NCBI RefSeq assembly: GCF_009363155.1
Contig: NZ_CP045302.1
Coordinates: forward strand, 509,001-573,000
Direction: 5' to 3'
DNA: 64,000 nucleotides
Origin: Azotobacter salinestris
Lineage (GTDB): Bacteria > Pseudomonadota > Gammaproteobacteria > Pseudomonadales > Pseudomonadaceae
The notes below the pieces were generated by a model that ran no database searches, was not told where the DNA came from, and worked only from the letters and a program-made list of their open reading frames with translations. The translations under genes were made by a program, and so were the position numbers. This document shows positions 50,061-59,536 of the stretch, in pieces. Every line of letters begins with the position of its first letter. The stretch's first letter is position 1.

Positions 50061-50432
50061 CTCGTTCCTCCATACGGCAATCGGTCGGCATTATACGGGG
50101 TGGGGCCGTCGCGACCAGTCATCGGTTATCCCTTGCACGGGGAGCGGCACTGACGTAAGCATTTTGAAACGCAGGCAAGCTCCCCAGGGTCCGCCGACGG
50201 CCCTTCCTCCCCCCAACAAGTGGTAAACTAGGCAATTACGGCCGACCTTCGTCATTCCGCTCCCATGCATTGGACAGCCGGCGGTAACGCCATGGCCGGG
50301 ATGACAGTGCTCGGCACTGTGACTTTCAACACCAGGCAACAGTCTATGACTAGGCTGCCGGATCATACCCCCATTGCCTGTGGCCACCAGACGCTTCGTC
50401 CGCCGTCACGAACGGACCATTGAGGAATTTGC
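50061..50432. other. Divergent promoter region between gpsA and fabA
   Basis: 372 bp with no supported gene. It must contain the promoters of gpsA (minus) and fabAB (plus). A TAAACT hexamer at 50224-50229 could serve as -10 of the fabAB operon, leaving an untranslated leader of about 200 bases, but no matching -35 is clear. I did not find a convincing FabR/DesT-type palindrome by eye. Confidence 0.4.
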
Positions 50433-50948
50433 ATGACCAAACAACACGCCTATACCCGGGAAGACCTGCTGCGCTGCGCTCGCGGCGAGCTGTTCGGTCC
50501 GGGTAATGCGCAACTGCCCGCCCCCAATATGTTGATGGTTGATCGCATCACGCATATCAGCGACACCGGCGGCAAGTACGGCAAGGGCGAAATGGTCGCC
50601 GAACTGGACATCAACCCGGACCTGTGGTTCTTCGCCTGCCACTTCGAAGGGGATCCGGTCATGCCGGGCTGCCTGGGCCTCGACGCCATGTGGCAGCTGG
50701 TCGGCTTCTACCTGGGCTGGCAGGGCAATCCGGGCCGCGGCCGGGCCCTGGGCTCGGGCGAAGTCAAATTCTTCGGCCAGGTGCTGCCGACGGCGAAGAA
50801 ACTCACCTACAACATCCACATCAAGCGCACCATCAGCCGCTCGCTGATCCTCGGCATCGCCGACGGCACCGTCAGCGTCGATGGCCGCGAGATCTACAGT
50901 GCCGAAGGCCTGCGCGTCGGCCTGTTCACCTCTACCGACAGCTTCTGA
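50433..50948 (+). CDS. fabA: 3-hydroxydecanoyl-ACP dehydratase/isomerase
   Basis: Dehydratase and trans-2/cis-3 isomerase that introduces the double bond in anaerobic unsaturated fatty acid synthesis. 171 aa, complete. The catalytic histidine H70 is in [16 protein letters not shown] and the partner aspartate D84 in [20 protein letters not shown] lies seven bases before the ATG. It is followed after 11 bp by fabB, the usual operon of Pseudomonas. Confidence 0.97.
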   Translation: MTKQHAYTREDLLRCARGELFGPGNAQLPAPNMLMVDRITHISDTGGKYGKGEMVAELDINPDLWFFACHFEGDPVMPGCLGLDAMWQLVGFYLGWQGNPGRGRALGSGEVKFFGQVLPTAKKLTYNIHIKRTISRSLILGIADGTVSVDGREIYSAEGLRVGLFTSTDSF

Positions 50949-50959
50949 AGGACACCCAC

Positions 50960-52177
50960 ATGCGTCGCGTCGTGATCACTGGCCTCGGCATCGTATCCTG
51001 CCTGGGCAATGACAAGGACACCGTATCCGCCAACCTGCGTGCCGGCCGGCCAGGGATTCGCCACAACCCCTCCTACGCCGAAATGGGCCTGCGCAGCCAG
51101 GTATCCGGTTCCATCGACCTGGACCTGGAAGCGCTGATCGACCGCAAGGTCTACCGCTTCATGGGTGACGCCGCCGCCTTCGCCTACCTGTCCATGGAAC
51201 AGGCGATCAAGGATGCCGGCCTGAGCGCGGAAGAGATCTCCAACCCGCGCGTCGGCCTGATCGCCGGCTCCGGCGGTGCCTCCACCTTCAACCAGATGGA
51301 GGCCATGGACATCCTGCGCGAGAAGGGCGTCAAGCGCGTCGGCCCGTACCGCGTGCCGCGCACCATGGGCAGCACCGTCTCCGCCTGCCTGGCCACCCCC
51401 TTCAAGATCAAGGGCGTGAACTACTCCATCTCCTCGGCCTGCGCCACCAGCGCCCACTGCATCGGCAGCGCCATGGAGCAGATCCTGATGGGCAAGCAGG
51501 ACATGGTCTTCGCCGGCGGCGGCGAAGAGGAACACTGGAGCCAGAGCTTCCTGTTCGACGCCATGGGCGCCCTGTCCACCCAGTACAACGACACCCCGGA
51601 AAAGGCCTCGCGCGCCTACGACGCCAAGCGTGACGGCTTCGTCATCGCCGGCGGCGGCGGCATGGTGGTGGTCGAGGAGCTGGAACACGCCCTCAAGCGC
51701 GGCGCGAAGATCTATGCCGAAATCATCGGCTACGGTGCCACCTCCGACGGCTACGACATGGTCGCCCCGAGCGGCGAAGGCGCGGTGCGCTGCATGCAGC
51801 TGGCTTTGTCCACGGTCGACACCCCGATCGACTACCTGAACACCCACGGCACCTCAACCCCGGTCGGCGACGTGGCCGAAGCCAAGGCCGTGCGCACCGT
51901 GTTCGGCGACAAGGCCCCGGCGATCAGCTCGACCAAGAGCCTGTCCGGCCACTCGCTGGGTGCCGCCGGCGTACAGGAAGCGATCTACAGCCTGCTGATG
52001 ATGGAAGGCAACTTCATTGCCGGCTCGGCCAACATCGAGGAACTGGATCCGGAAGTCGCCGATCTGCCGATCGTGCAGAAGACCCGCGAGAACGTCACCC
52101 TGAACACCGTGATGAGCAACAGCTTCGGCTTCGGTGGCACCAACGCCACCCTGGTGTTCAAGCGCTGGCAGGGCTGA
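50960..52177 (+). CDS. fabB: 3-oxoacyl-ACP synthase I
   Basis: Elongating condensing enzyme for unsaturated fatty acids, 405 aa. The catalytic triad is Cys161 in [12 protein letters not shown] plus the two histidines in [11 protein letters not shown] and [10 protein letters not shown]. The C-terminal [14 protein letters not shown] is diagnostic of KAS I/II. The start at 50960 has AAGGA upstream, and a longer upstream frame inside fabA is not real. It is co-transcribed with fabA and ends at a strong terminator. Confidence 0.97.
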   Translation: MRRVVITGLGIVSCLGNDKDTVSANLRAGRPGIRHNPSYAEMGLRSQVSGSIDLDLEALIDRKVYRFMGDAAAFAYLSMEQAIKDAGLSAEEISNPRVGLIAGSGGASTFNQMEAMDILREKGVKRVGPYRVPRTMGSTVSACLATPFKIKGVNYSISSACATSAHCIGSAMEQILMGKQDMVFAGGGEEEHWSQSFLFDAMGALSTQYNDTPEKASRAYDAKRDGFVIAGGGGMVVVEELEHALKRGAKIYAEIIGYGATSDGYDMVAPSGEGAVRCMQLALSTVDTPIDYLNTHGTSTPVGDVAEAKAVRTVFGDKAPAISSTKSLSGHSLGAAGVQEAIYSLLMMEGNFIAGSANIEELDPEVADLPIVQKTRENVTLNTVMSNSFGFGGTNATLVFKRWQG

Positions 52178-52198
52178 GCCAGGGCTCACCCTTGATGC

Positions 52199-52226
52199 AG
52201 AACGCCCCGCCTCGCCGGGGCGTTCT
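52199..52226. terminator. Strong bidirectional terminator between fabB and the secretion-like operon
   Basis: AGAACGCCCCG-CCTCGC-CGGGGCGTTCT is a perfect 11-bp stem with a 6-base loop, 22 bases after the fabB stop, followed by GCTTTCC. It stands between convergent genes and can serve both. Confidence 0.8.
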
Positions 52227-52239
52227 GCTTTCCGGGCCC

Positions 52240-52704
52240 CTATTCCTGGCGGAAGAACGGCTCGGCGACGAACTGCCAGTCGGCATAGCGGGTCGTCCCC
52301 TCGAAACTCTCCCACCCCGGCGGAAAGTTCGCGCTCTTCAGCGGGCGCCGCTCGGACAGGCTGTACACCCCGGCGATGCGCCCGTCGCTCGAGCGGATCA
52401 GCCCCCACTCGCGGCTGCCGGTGACGGGGTCGGCATAGAGCCGGCGCAGGTGGCGCTGGCGCTTGATCTGCCGGCGGTCCTCCAGCAGCTCCTCGAGGCT
52501 CTGCGGATACTGGGCGATGCCCGGCGAGTTGCGGTGGTAGCTGCGCAGCGCCATGGCGTACTGGTTGCCGATCCACAGCAGGTCGCGTTCCCGGTCGCGC
52601 TGGCTGGCGGTGGACCAGAGCTGGCCGGCCGCAGCCAGCGCGCCGCCCATCAGCGCGACGAGAAACAGCACACCCAGATAGGTGAAGCCCCGCTGCCCGC
52701 GCAT
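52240..52704 (-). CDS. Type II/IV pseudopilin-like protein 3 (last gene of the operon)
   Basis: 154 aa prepilin-like protein. The N-terminus MRGQRGFTYLGVLFLVALMG has the G-F prepilin cleavage site and a hydrophobic helix, but with tyrosine-leucine-glycine after F and no glutamate at mature position 5, as in minor pseudopilins that lack this residue. The remainder is a soluble domain with NQYAMALRSYHRNSPG and WGLIRSSDGRIAGVYSLSE. A similar ending GVYSLSE/DVYSLSE occurs in the first pseudopilin of the operon, so the two are paralogues. It lies five bases after the preceding gene. Confidence 0.8.
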   Translation of the reverse strand: MRGQRGFTYLGVLFLVALMGGALAAAGQLWSTASQRDRERDLLWIGNQYAMALRSYHRNSPGIAQYPQSLEELLEDRRQIKRQRHLRRLYADPVTGSREWGLIRSSDGRIAGVYSLSERRPLKSANFPPGWESFEGTTRYADWQFVAEPFFRQE

Positions 52705-52708
52705 CGCC

Positions 52709-53083
52709 TCACCACTCGGCATACAGGCTGCCGTCCTTCCCCCGCCCATCCGCGCCGCTCCTGACGTCGGCGACGCCGCCGGGAATGCCCTCGGGCGGAG
52801 GCAGCAACACCCACAGGTCGCTGCGCTCGGTGATCGGGTCCACCGGCAGGCTGCGCAGGTAGCGCTGCTCCACCAGCGTCTCCAGGCTCTCCGGATAGCT
52901 GCCGGTGTCGCCGTAGTACTGGTCCAGGGCATCGCGCATCACCGCCAGGCTCTGCTTGAGGGTGGTTTCCCTGGAGTACTCGAGGCTGGAGAAATAGCGC
53001 GGCACGGCGATGGTCAGCAGGCTGGCGATGATCGCCATGACTACCAGCAGCTCGATCAGGGTGAATCCGGCCTGTCGTCGCAT
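52709..53083 (-). CDS. GspG-like pseudopilin 2
   Basis: 124 aa with a textbook prepilin N-terminus, RRQAGFTLIELLVVMAIIA (cleavage G^F, Glu at mature position 5), and the GspG-type C-terminal domain with YYGDTGSYPESLETLVEQRY and LPVDPITERSDLWVL. By length and pattern it is the best candidate for the major pseudopilin. It is encoded between the other two pseudopilins, two bases after the first one. Confidence 0.87.
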   Translation of the reverse strand: MRRQAGFTLIELLVVMAIIASLLTIAVPRYFSSLEYSRETTLKQSLAVMRDALDQYYGDTGSYPESLETLVEQRYLRSLPVDPITERSDLWVLLPPPEGIPGGVADVRSGADGRGKDGSLYAEW

Positions 53084-53085
53084 AA

Positions 53086-53568
53086 CTACCACTCCCGGTA
53101 CGGAATGCCGTTGAGTCCGCGGCCTTCGGACAGCGAATAAACGTCGAAGACGTCCTCGCCGGCCTGCGGGCGCTCCGCGGAACTGTCGTAGCTGCGCAGC
53201 CCCCAGCTCTCCAGCGCGCTCACGCCCGGCTCGGCGAAGGGATCGCGGGGAATCCGCCGGAGGAAATACAGCTTGCTCCCCGACGGGTTGCGCAGGTCGC
53301 GCACGCCCTCCACCAACACCTCCAGCGAAGGCGGATAGCCGCTGCCCAGGGCGGATTTTTCGATGAAGCCGGCGTCGGCCGCCTGCTTGTAGGCGTCGAT
53401 GGCGTCGCGGATGCGGTACAGCGCGGTTTTCAGCTCCTGCTCCTTGCCGCGGCGGATCACCGTCTCGGTCAGCGGCGCAGCCATGCCGACCAGCAGCCCG
53501 AGGATCGCCAGGGCGATCACCAGCTCCAGCAGCGAGAAGCCGCGCGCCCGCCCCGGCCCGCCGCTCAT
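53086..53568 (-). CDS. GspG/GspH-like pseudopilin 1
   Basis: 160 aa. The N-terminus RARGFSLLELVIALAILGLL carries the prepilin peptidase site (G^F) and Glu at +5. The soluble domain has ALYRIRDAIDAYKQAADAG, GSGYPPSLEVLVEGV, LYFLRRIPRDPFAEP and ends DVYSLSEGRGLNGIPYREW. Its ATG overlaps the secretin stop by four bases. The role would be a component of the piston-like pseudopilus of the neighbouring machine. Confidence 0.85.
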   Translation of the reverse strand: MSGGPGRARGFSLLELVIALAILGLLVGMAAPLTETVIRRGKEQELKTALYRIRDAIDAYKQAADAGFIEKSALGSGYPPSLEVLVEGVRDLRNPSGSKLYFLRRIPRDPFAEPGVSALESWGLRSYDSSAERPQAGEDVFDVYSLSEGRGLNGIPYREW

Positions 53569-55409
53569 CGCCGCTCGACCTCGGCGGCGGCCAGCGGCAC
53601 GGGCTTCTTCGGCGGCCGCTGGCTGAGGTCGCCCTCGCGGGGCAGCGCGGCCGGACGCAGGCGCAGGCTGGTCTCGGTGCCGGACTCGAACTCCATGTCG
53701 TAGGGGCTCTGGTACGGCAGGTTGCGGACGATGCGCGGAGTGATCGACAGCACCAGCTCGGACTTGCTCAGGGTGTCCTTGTTGCTGCCGAACAGCCGGC
53801 CGATGCCGGGAATGTCGCCCAGCCCGGGAATGCGGTCGCCCGACTTGCCCTGGTCGTTGCGCATCAGGCCGGCCAGCACCTGGGTTTCGCCGTCGCGCAG
53901 GCGCAGGGTGGTGACCGCGTTGCGGGTGTCCACCTGGATCGGGATGGTCCCCGCTTCCGTGCGTGCCAGCTGGGTCGCGTTGCTCACCTCCAGCCCCACC
54001 TTGATGGCGACTTCGTCGTTCAGGTGGATGGTCGGCTCGACCTCCAGCTTCAGGCCCACATCCAGGTAGGTGATGCTCTCGGTGATCACCGGGCCCTGGG
54101 TCGAGGGGGTCGAGGTGGCGCTGACCACCGGCACCCGCTCGCCGATGTGGATGCGCGCCTGCTCGCGGTTGCTGACCCGCAGCACCGGGCTGGCCAAGGT
54201 GTTGATGTCGCTGTCGTTGGCGTTGATCTTCAGCTTCGGCGCTCCATTGATCGAAATGCGGTCAGAGTTGATTCCGCGCAACTGGCTGAGAATGCTCACG
54301 TCGCCGCCGTCCTCGGTGAGGATGCCGAAGGTATTCGGCCATTGCAGACCGAGATCGAGGATGCGCTTGCGCGAGACCTCCATCACCTCCAGCTCCAGCA
54401 CCACCTCGGGATTGGCCTGATCCTGGGCCTGGAACAACCGCTCGGCCAGGTGCACCGCATCCGGCGTGTCGCGCATGGTCAGGGTGTTGAGGCGCTCGTC
54501 GACGAACACGTCGCGGGTCTTGAGAAGGGTCTTGACCATGTTCAGCGCGGTGTTGGCATCGATATTGGTCAGGTAGAAGGTCTTCAGCACCAGCTCCTGG
54601 TAGTCCTTGAGCTTCTGTGGGGTGTTCGGATAGATCAGGATGGTGTTGTCGTTGACCACCTTCTGCTTCAGCTGGCTCTGCTGCAGCAGCAGGTCGACCG
54701 CATCCTCGATGGCCACCTGGCGGACGTAGATGGTCGCCTTGAGGTCCGGGCGCACGTCCTGGTCGAAGATGAAGTTCATGCCTGCAGTCTGCGCCAGCAC
54801 CTCGAACACCAGCTTCAGGTTGGCCTCGCGGAACTCCAGGCTCACCGGCTTCTGCAGCCTGGAGCGCAGCTGCGGATAGGTGACGGCGGTCTGCGCGCGG
54901 GTGCCCTCGATGCCCGCCTGCAAGGCCAGCGCGCCCTCGTGCCGCGGCTCCAGGGTGAGGATCGAGCGCACCAGCCGCTCGGCCCCGACCAGATCGCCGC
55001 GAGCCAGGGCCAGCTCGGCCTGGCGGTACTGTTCGGCGACGTTGCGCAGCTGGACGATCTGGCGCATCCCCTCGGTGGCCCGGGCATTGCCCGGCTCGAT
55101 GGCCAGCACCCGCTGGAAGGCAACCTGCGCGGCCTCGTTGTTGCGCGCGGTGCGCGCCTGCTCGGCCTGGGTCAGCAGCTTGGTGACCACCAGCGCCCGC
55201 TGGGTGGTCAGGGCGATCTGTACATTGGTGTCGTGCGGGGCCCGGTGTGCCGCTTCGGCGAGCTGCGCCAGCCCCTCCTCGTAACGCCCCTGGTCGATCA
55301 GGGCGATGCCCTCCCTGGCAGGCTGTCCGGCACAGCCGGCCAGCAGCAGGCCGCCCAGCAACAGCGGCAGGCAGAAGCCGCGTGCATCCTTGCGCATTGC
55401 GATGGTCAT
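53565..55409 (-). CDS. Lipoprotein secretin, GspD/MshL-like, with N-terminal TPR-like region
   Basis: Outer-membrane channel of 614 aa. A lipoprotein signal peptide with lipobox LLAGC (Cys about 26) is followed by about 140 residues of alpha-helical, TPR-like sequence (EEGLAQLAEAAHRAP, AFQRVLAIEPGNARA). A secretin N0/STN-type domain comes next (KPVSLEFREANLKLVFEVLA), then N1 repeats. The conserved secretin core includes VPVVSATST, LKLEVEPTIHLNDEVAI, GETQVLAGLMRNDQ and GLGDIPGIGRLFGS. The TPR-like N-terminus is not seen in the classical GspD of T2SS, but recalls MSHA-type and some T2SS-like secretins. ATGA overlap with the PilP-like gene before it. Confidence 0.9.
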   Translation of the reverse strand: MTIAMRKDARGFCLPLLLGGLLLAGCAGQPAREGIALIDQGRYEEGLAQLAEAAHRAPHDTNVQIALTTQRALVVTKLLTQAEQARTARNNEAAQVAFQRVLAIEPGNARATEGMRQIVQLRNVAEQYRQAELALARGDLVGAERLVRSILTLEPRHEGALALQAGIEGTRAQTAVTYPQLRSRLQKPVSLEFREANLKLVFEVLAQTAGMNFIFDQDVRPDLKATIYVRQVAIEDAVDLLLQQSQLKQKVVNDNTILIYPNTPQKLKDYQELVLKTFYLTNIDANTALNMVKTLLKTRDVFVDERLNTLTMRDTPDAVHLAERLFQAQDQANPEVVLELEVMEVSRKRILDLGLQWPNTFGILTEDGGDVSILSQLRGINSDRISINGAPKLKINANDSDINTLASPVLRVSNREQARIHIGERVPVVSATSTPSTQGPVITESITYLDVGLKLEVEPTIHLNDEVAIKVGLEVSNATQLARTEAGTIPIQVDTRNAVTTLRLRDGETQVLAGLMRNDQGKSGDRIPGLGDIPGIGRLFGSNKDTLSKSELVLSITPRIVRNLPYQSPYDMEFESGTETSLRLRPAALPREGDLSQRPPKKPVPLAAAEVERR

Positions 55410-55939
55410 GGACGGTCCCCCACGGACAGCGACTGGGTCTGGTTGAGTGGCAGATAGACGAGGGTCAGCTCGTCGCCGGCGATCTTCTCCACCCGGTAGG
55501 TTCCGTCGATCACGTCGCCGGCCTGCACCGTGTGCACGCGGTCGTCGCGCAGCAGAAAGACCCTGAGGCTGACGCTGTCGTCCAGCCTCCCGATGAATTC
55601 GAAGGGCAAGGGCGGCGCCTCCGGCGCAGACGGCGGCAGCGGCGCGACCGCCAGCGGCGGCCCCTCCCCGAGCGGACGGCGCGGCGGCGGCGCTCGCCAG
55701 CTGCGCGCGGCGAACAGATCCGCCTGCGGCACCGCCCGGCTCGTCGGCCCGCTCTGCAGCCTGCGCATCTGCGCCTGAACCTCGGAGCCGGAGCGCACCT
55801 CCGGCTTCGCGGCCGGCCCGCCGCTGTGGGTCACCACCGGCAGGAGCTCCTCCTCCTGCGGGAAGAACTCGGGCAGCAGCGCCAGCAGCCCCGCGCCGCC
55901 GAGAAACGCCAGCCAGCCCAGCAGCCGTCGCCTTTCCAT
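55406..55939 (-). CDS. PilP/GspC-like inner-membrane protein
   Basis: 177 aa with one N-terminal membrane helix (LLGWLAFLGGAGLLALLPEF), a Pro/Ala-rich periplasmic linker, and a small C-terminal beta domain. The beta domain reads FEFIGRLDDSVSLRVFLLRD and VQAGDVIDGTYRVEKIAGDE, the pattern of the HR domain of GspC/PilP. By analogy it would link the inner-membrane platform to the secretin encoded next. Both ends overlap neighbours by ATGA. The assignment is by pattern and position. Confidence 0.7.
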   Translation of the reverse strand: MERRRLLGWLAFLGGAGLLALLPEFFPQEEELLPVVTHSGGPAAKPEVRSGSEVQAQMRRLQSGPTSRAVPQADLFAARSWRAPPPRRPLGEGPPLAVAPLPPSAPEAPPLPFEFIGRLDDSVSLRVFLLRDDRVHTVQAGDVIDGTYRVEKIAGDELTLVYLPLNQTQSLSVGDRP

Positions 55940-56487
55940 CACCACCTCGACAGATAGAGAGTCATGCGAATGCGCCCGTCGAGTTCGGTCTGATGGATTT
56001 CCTTGCGCTTGAACTCGACATCCTCCAGCACCAGCGCCGGCACCTCGGCCAGCAGGCTGTGCAGGAAGCGGCGCAGCTGCGGATAGCCGGCGCGCACCGG
56101 CAGGAGGATGCGGTAGCGCGCCAGGCGGGTTTTCGGGTCGATGCCGAGGGAATACTCGCCACGGGCCAGCGACAGGTTCTCCGCCCGGGCCGCCGCATAG
56201 ATGCGGTCGATGGTGGCGGTCGCCGCCGGTTGCGCCGGCAGCTGGCGATGGAAGTCGGCCAGTTGCTGGCCCGGTCCCTGGGGCGGCAGCTCGACGCCGC
56301 GCTCGATCCGCACCTGACGCTCGCGGGCTTCGACGATGCGCCCGGCCAGCGCCTCGCGCTCCTGCCAGGCCGGCCACAGGCCCAGCAGCCCATGGGCCGT
56401 GGCCAGCACCAGCAGCGCGGCGCCGACGGCACCCGGCCAGCCCAGCCGCCGGAGCCGCTCGCGGAGAATCAGCCTATGGACGCCCAT
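55939..56487 (-). CDS. PilO-like inner-membrane assembly protein
   Basis: 182 aa with a single N-terminal membrane helix (about 18-40), a coiled-coil stretch (about 45-65) and a C-terminal ferredoxin-like fold suggested by LSLARGEYSLGIDPKTRLAR and YRILLPVRAGYPQLRRFLHS. Same size and layout as PilO/GspM. It overlaps the PilN-like gene by 14 bases. The function is inferred from layout and neighbours. Confidence 0.72.
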   Translation of the reverse strand: MGVHRLILRERLRRLGWPGAVGAALLVLATAHGLLGLWPAWQEREALAGRIVEARERQVRIERGVELPPQGPGQQLADFHRQLPAQPAATATIDRIYAAARAENLSLARGEYSLGIDPKTRLARYRILLPVRAGYPQLRRFLHSLLAEVPALVLEDVEFKRKEIHQTELDGRIRMTLYLSRW

Positions 56488-57016
56488 CCGGCACCTCCCA
56501 GGTCGCCAGCAGATTGAAGCGGATCGGCCGCTCCGCCACCTGGACGAGCACCTCGTGATCGAGCAGGGACACGTCGCTCAAACCGTCGCTGTCCTCGAGG
56601 CGCTGATGGAACTCCAGCATCGCCTCCAGATTGCGCGCCTCGGCGGTGATGCGCAGCAGCCGCTTGCGCGCATCCGGGGCCAGGGCAAGCAGGGCGACGT
56701 CCTTGAGCGGCAACGCCTCCAGGGTGGCGAACAGCCCGTTCCACGGGAGGTTCAGCGCCGCCGAGACCCGGCGCATTTCCGCCAGGCTGGCCTGCTGGGC
56801 CAGGCTCTCGGCCTTCGACAGCGGCGCCTGGCGGACCTCGCCGCCCTGCTCCGGCTGCAGCCGGGCGAGCTCCTGCACGGCCTGCGCCCGGTCCGCATCG
56901 AGCCGCTGCTGCACTGCCCAGAGCGCTCCGGCTAGAAGCAGGCCGGTGGCCAGCAGCACCCAGCCGAGCGGGCTGGCGATGGAGCGGCGCTGAAAATCGA
57001 GTTCGAGCGGACGCAT
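56474..57016 (-). CDS. PilN-like inner-membrane assembly protein
   Basis: 180 aa. A short cytoplasmic N-terminus (PLELDFQRRS), which in PilN binds PilM, is followed by a membrane helix (about 17-35), a coiled-coil part and a periplasmic domain with LNLPWNGLFATLEALPLKDV, the typical PilN segment. One base lies between the PilM-like stop and this ATG. Confidence 0.75.
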   Translation of the reverse strand: MRPLELDFQRRSIASPLGWVLLATGLLLAGALWAVQQRLDADRAQAVQELARLQPEQGGEVRQAPLSKAESLAQQASLAEMRRVSAALNLPWNGLFATLEALPLKDVALLALAPDARKRLLRITAEARNLEAMLEFHQRLEDSDGLSDVSLLDHEVLVQVAERPIRFNLLATWEVPDGRP

Positions 57017-57017
57017 C

Positions 57018-57797
57018 TCAATTCACCGTCATGGCCATGGCCTGCAGGGTATCCACCGATGTCCGCGGCAGTTCCAGGGCCTGCAGCCCGGCCGGCGGCG
57101 GTGCCGTGCGACCCGGCGCATGCAGGTAGCGCGCCGCGCCCTCCAGCCCCTGCAGCCCGCTTTCCCGCTCGACCAGTGCGAGCAGCGCCGCATCGTCCCC
57201 GCCATCGCTCACCGAGCGCACACAGACCCAGGCTCCATCCCGGGCCAGCAGCAGACTGCTGCGCCCCGGCTCGGCGAGCACGAAGAGGAAGTCGTCCGCC
57301 GGCAGCTTCCCGGCGAAACGGTTGAAGGCCGCCATCAGGTAGGGCTGCACCGAGGAGAGGCGCAGCCCGGCGCCCTGCAGCGCGAGCTGCAGGCGCTCCA
57401 GCAGCCCCCGTTCGATGGCCGCCGCCAGCCGCGGCTGGCCGGCCGGCGCCGGCGACAGGCGCAGCAGCCAGTCGTCGGCGAGCGCGCCGTAGATCTCCTG
57501 GAAGCGGAAGCGCGCATAGGCCTCGAGCTCCTCCGGCGTACCGATGCCGTCGCTCCAGGGAATCAGCGCGAAACGCACGAAGCGGCTCGACAGCACCAGG
57601 GGCAGGCTGCCGCGCCCGCGGCCCAGCTCGCCGAGAAGACGCTCCAGCGCCTGTGCCGCACCGCTCCAGGCCGGCCCCTCGGCCTGGCCGTACTCGGCGC
57701 CGCCGAGCAGCTCCAGCCCGCCGCGGCGCCGTCGGAACAGCGCCAGGCGCGTGGCGCCGAGCACGGCGATGCGCCGTTCAGCCCACGAAAGTGACAC
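57018..57797 (-). CDS. PilM/GspL-like actin-fold protein
   Basis: 259 aa, cytoplasmic, no membrane helix. The segments LPLVLSSRFVRFALIPWSDG and AEPGRSSLLLARDGAWVCVRS look like the two halves of a shortened PilM/MshI-type actin fold. The start is GTG at 57795-57797, inside the last codons of the ATPase gene (20-base overlap). It probably recruits the ATPase to the PilN/PilO-like membrane pair. It is shorter than PilM (about 350 aa), so similar to MshI-like variants. Confidence 0.7.
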   Translation of the reverse strand: MSLSWAERRIAVLGATRLALFRRRRGGLELLGGAEYGQAEGPAWSGAAQALERLLGELGRGRGSLPLVLSSRFVRFALIPWSDGIGTPEELEAYARFRFQEIYGALADDWLLRLSPAPAGQPRLAAAIERGLLERLQLALQGAGLRLSSVQPYLMAAFNRFAGKLPADDFLFVLAEPGRSSLLLARDGAWVCVRSVSDGGDDAALLALVERESGLQGLEGAARYLHAPGRTAPPPAGLQALELPRTSVDTLQAMAMTVN

Positions 57798-59499
57798 GGT
57801 TGATCTCCTCCAGGGTGGTCCTTCCGCTGCGCACCAGTTCCACCGCCGAGCTGCGCAACAGGCGCAGCCCGCGGCGGCGGGCCAGTTCCTTGATCTGCGA
57901 GATGGGCTGGCGCTCGACGATCATCTGGCGGATCTCGTCGTCGAGCAGCAAGAGCTCGGCGATCGCCTTGCGCCCGCGATAGCCCGAGCCGCGGCAGCGC
58001 CCGCAGCCGCTGCCCTGGACGAAGCGGAAATCGCCGACTCCGGCCGGGTCCAGCCCGGAAGTCAGGAGCTCCTCCTCGCTCGGCGCGACGGGCGCGGCGC
58101 AGTCCGGGCAGACCAGGCGCACCAGGCGCTGGGCGAGCACCGCGTTGAGCGCGGAGACGAAGCTGTAGGGATCGACCTCCATCTGCACGAAACGGCCGAT
58201 CACGTCGAACACGTTGTTGGCGTGGATGGTGGTGAACACCAGGTGGCCGGTGAGCGCCGACTGCACGGCGATCTGCGCGGTCTCCGGGTCGCGGATCTCG
58301 CCGACCATGATCTTGTCCGGATCGTGGCGCAGGATCGAGCGCAGGCCGCGGGCGAAGGTCAGGCCCTTCTTCTCGTTGACCGGGATCTGCAGCACCCCGG
58401 GCAGTTGGTATTCCACCGGGTCCTCGATGGTGATGATCTTGTCCACCCCGTGGTTGATCTCGGTGATCATCGCGTACAGGGTGGTGGTCTTGCCGCTGCC
58501 GGTGGGGCCGGTCACCAGCACCATGCCGTAGGGCTCGGCGGCCAGCCGGCGCAGGCTGCGCAGGGTCGCCTCCTCGAAGCCCAGCGCCTCCAGGCTGACG
58601 CCGCTGACGCGGTCGGCCAGATCCTGCTTGTCGAGCACCCGCAGCACCGCGTCCTCGCCGAAGATGCTCGGCATGATCGACACCCGGAAGTCGATCTGCC
58701 GGCCGTGGATGCCGACCTTGAAACGGCCGTCCTGGGGCACCCGCTTCTCGCCGATGTCCAGTTCGGCCATCACCTTGATCCGCGAGATCACCTGGTCGGC
58801 GATCTCGCTACCCTGCACCCGGCCGATGGAGTTGAGCACCCCGTCGATGCGGTACTTGATCACCAGGCCGTTGCCGGTCATGCCCAGGTGGATGTCGCTG
58901 GCGTGCATCTTCAGCGCGTCGTAGAGGGTCGAATTGACCAGCTTGACCACCACGCTGGAGTCCTCGCTGATCCGCGCCAGCGACAGGTTCTCCACCGTCT
59001 CGGCCTCGACCGAGCCGGCGGCGTCGGCGCCCAGCGACTCGACGGCCTGGAAGGCCTCCTCGTGGCGCGCCAGGTAGCCGGCCAGATCGGCCGGATGCAC
59101 CAGGTACAGCGGCGCGCCCTCCAGGCAGGCGTCGATCCAGGCCAGGCGGTCGTCGTCGAAGGGATCGGCGAACACCCCGACCTCGCGCTCGTCCAGGCGG
59201 ACCACGGCGAACTCGCGCTTGAGCGCCTGGGCCAGCGCCAGCCGCTCGAACGCCGGGCGGCTGGCGAACAGCGTCTCGCCGTCCAGCACCGGATAATGCA
59301 GGGTCGCCCCCAGGCGGCGGACGAACTCCTCAGGCGCCAGCCCGGCCAGTGCCTCCAGCGCCTCGAGTACCCGCCCGCCGCCGCTCGCCGCTCGCTCGCG
59401 GGCCTCGCGCAGCAGCGGCGCCGCGAAGCGGGCCTCGCCCGCCGTCTCCGTGGCCGGCCCATCGCCGCCGGCCGCGCTCCCTGGAGAAAGACTGTCCAT
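57778..59499 (-). CDS. GspE/PilB-type secretion ATPase
   Basis: 573 aa hexameric ATPase for pseudopilus or pilus assembly. The N-terminal GspE-N domain has LGATLHYPVLDGETLFASRP. The core has the Walker A GPTGSGKTTTLYAM, Asp box IEDPVEYQLPG, Walker B IMVGEIRDPETAQIA and His box FTTIHANN. The zinc-binding tetracysteine region is CPDC and GCGRCRGSGYRGR. The ATG at 59497-59499 has GAGGAGAG upstream. It belongs to the assembly (GspE/PilB) group rather than retraction. The gene that should accompany it, gspF/pilC, is not in this operon. Confidence 0.93.
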   Translation of the reverse strand: MDSLSPGSAAGGDGPATETAGEARFAAPLLREARERAASGGGRVLEALEALAGLAPEEFVRRLGATLHYPVLDGETLFASRPAFERLALAQALKREFAVVRLDEREVGVFADPFDDDRLAWIDACLEGAPLYLVHPADLAGYLARHEEAFQAVESLGADAAGSVEAETVENLSLARISEDSSVVVKLVNSTLYDALKMHASDIHLGMTGNGLVIKYRIDGVLNSIGRVQGSEIADQVISRIKVMAELDIGEKRVPQDGRFKVGIHGRQIDFRVSIMPSIFGEDAVLRVLDKQDLADRVSGVSLEALGFEEATLRSLRRLAAEPYGMVLVTGPTGSGKTTTLYAMITEINHGVDKIITIEDPVEYQLPGVLQIPVNEKKGLTFARGLRSILRHDPDKIMVGEIRDPETAQIAVQSALTGHLVFTTIHANNVFDVIGRFVQMEVDPYSFVSALNAVLAQRLVRLVCPDCAAPVAPSEEELLTSGLDPAGVGDFRFVQGSGCGRCRGSGYRGRKAIAELLLLDDEIRQMIVERQPISQIKELARRRGLRLLRSSAVELVRSGRTTLEEINRVTFVG

Positions 59500-59536
59500 A
59501 CGACTCTCCTCGTTCAACACCATCGCGCCGACGGCG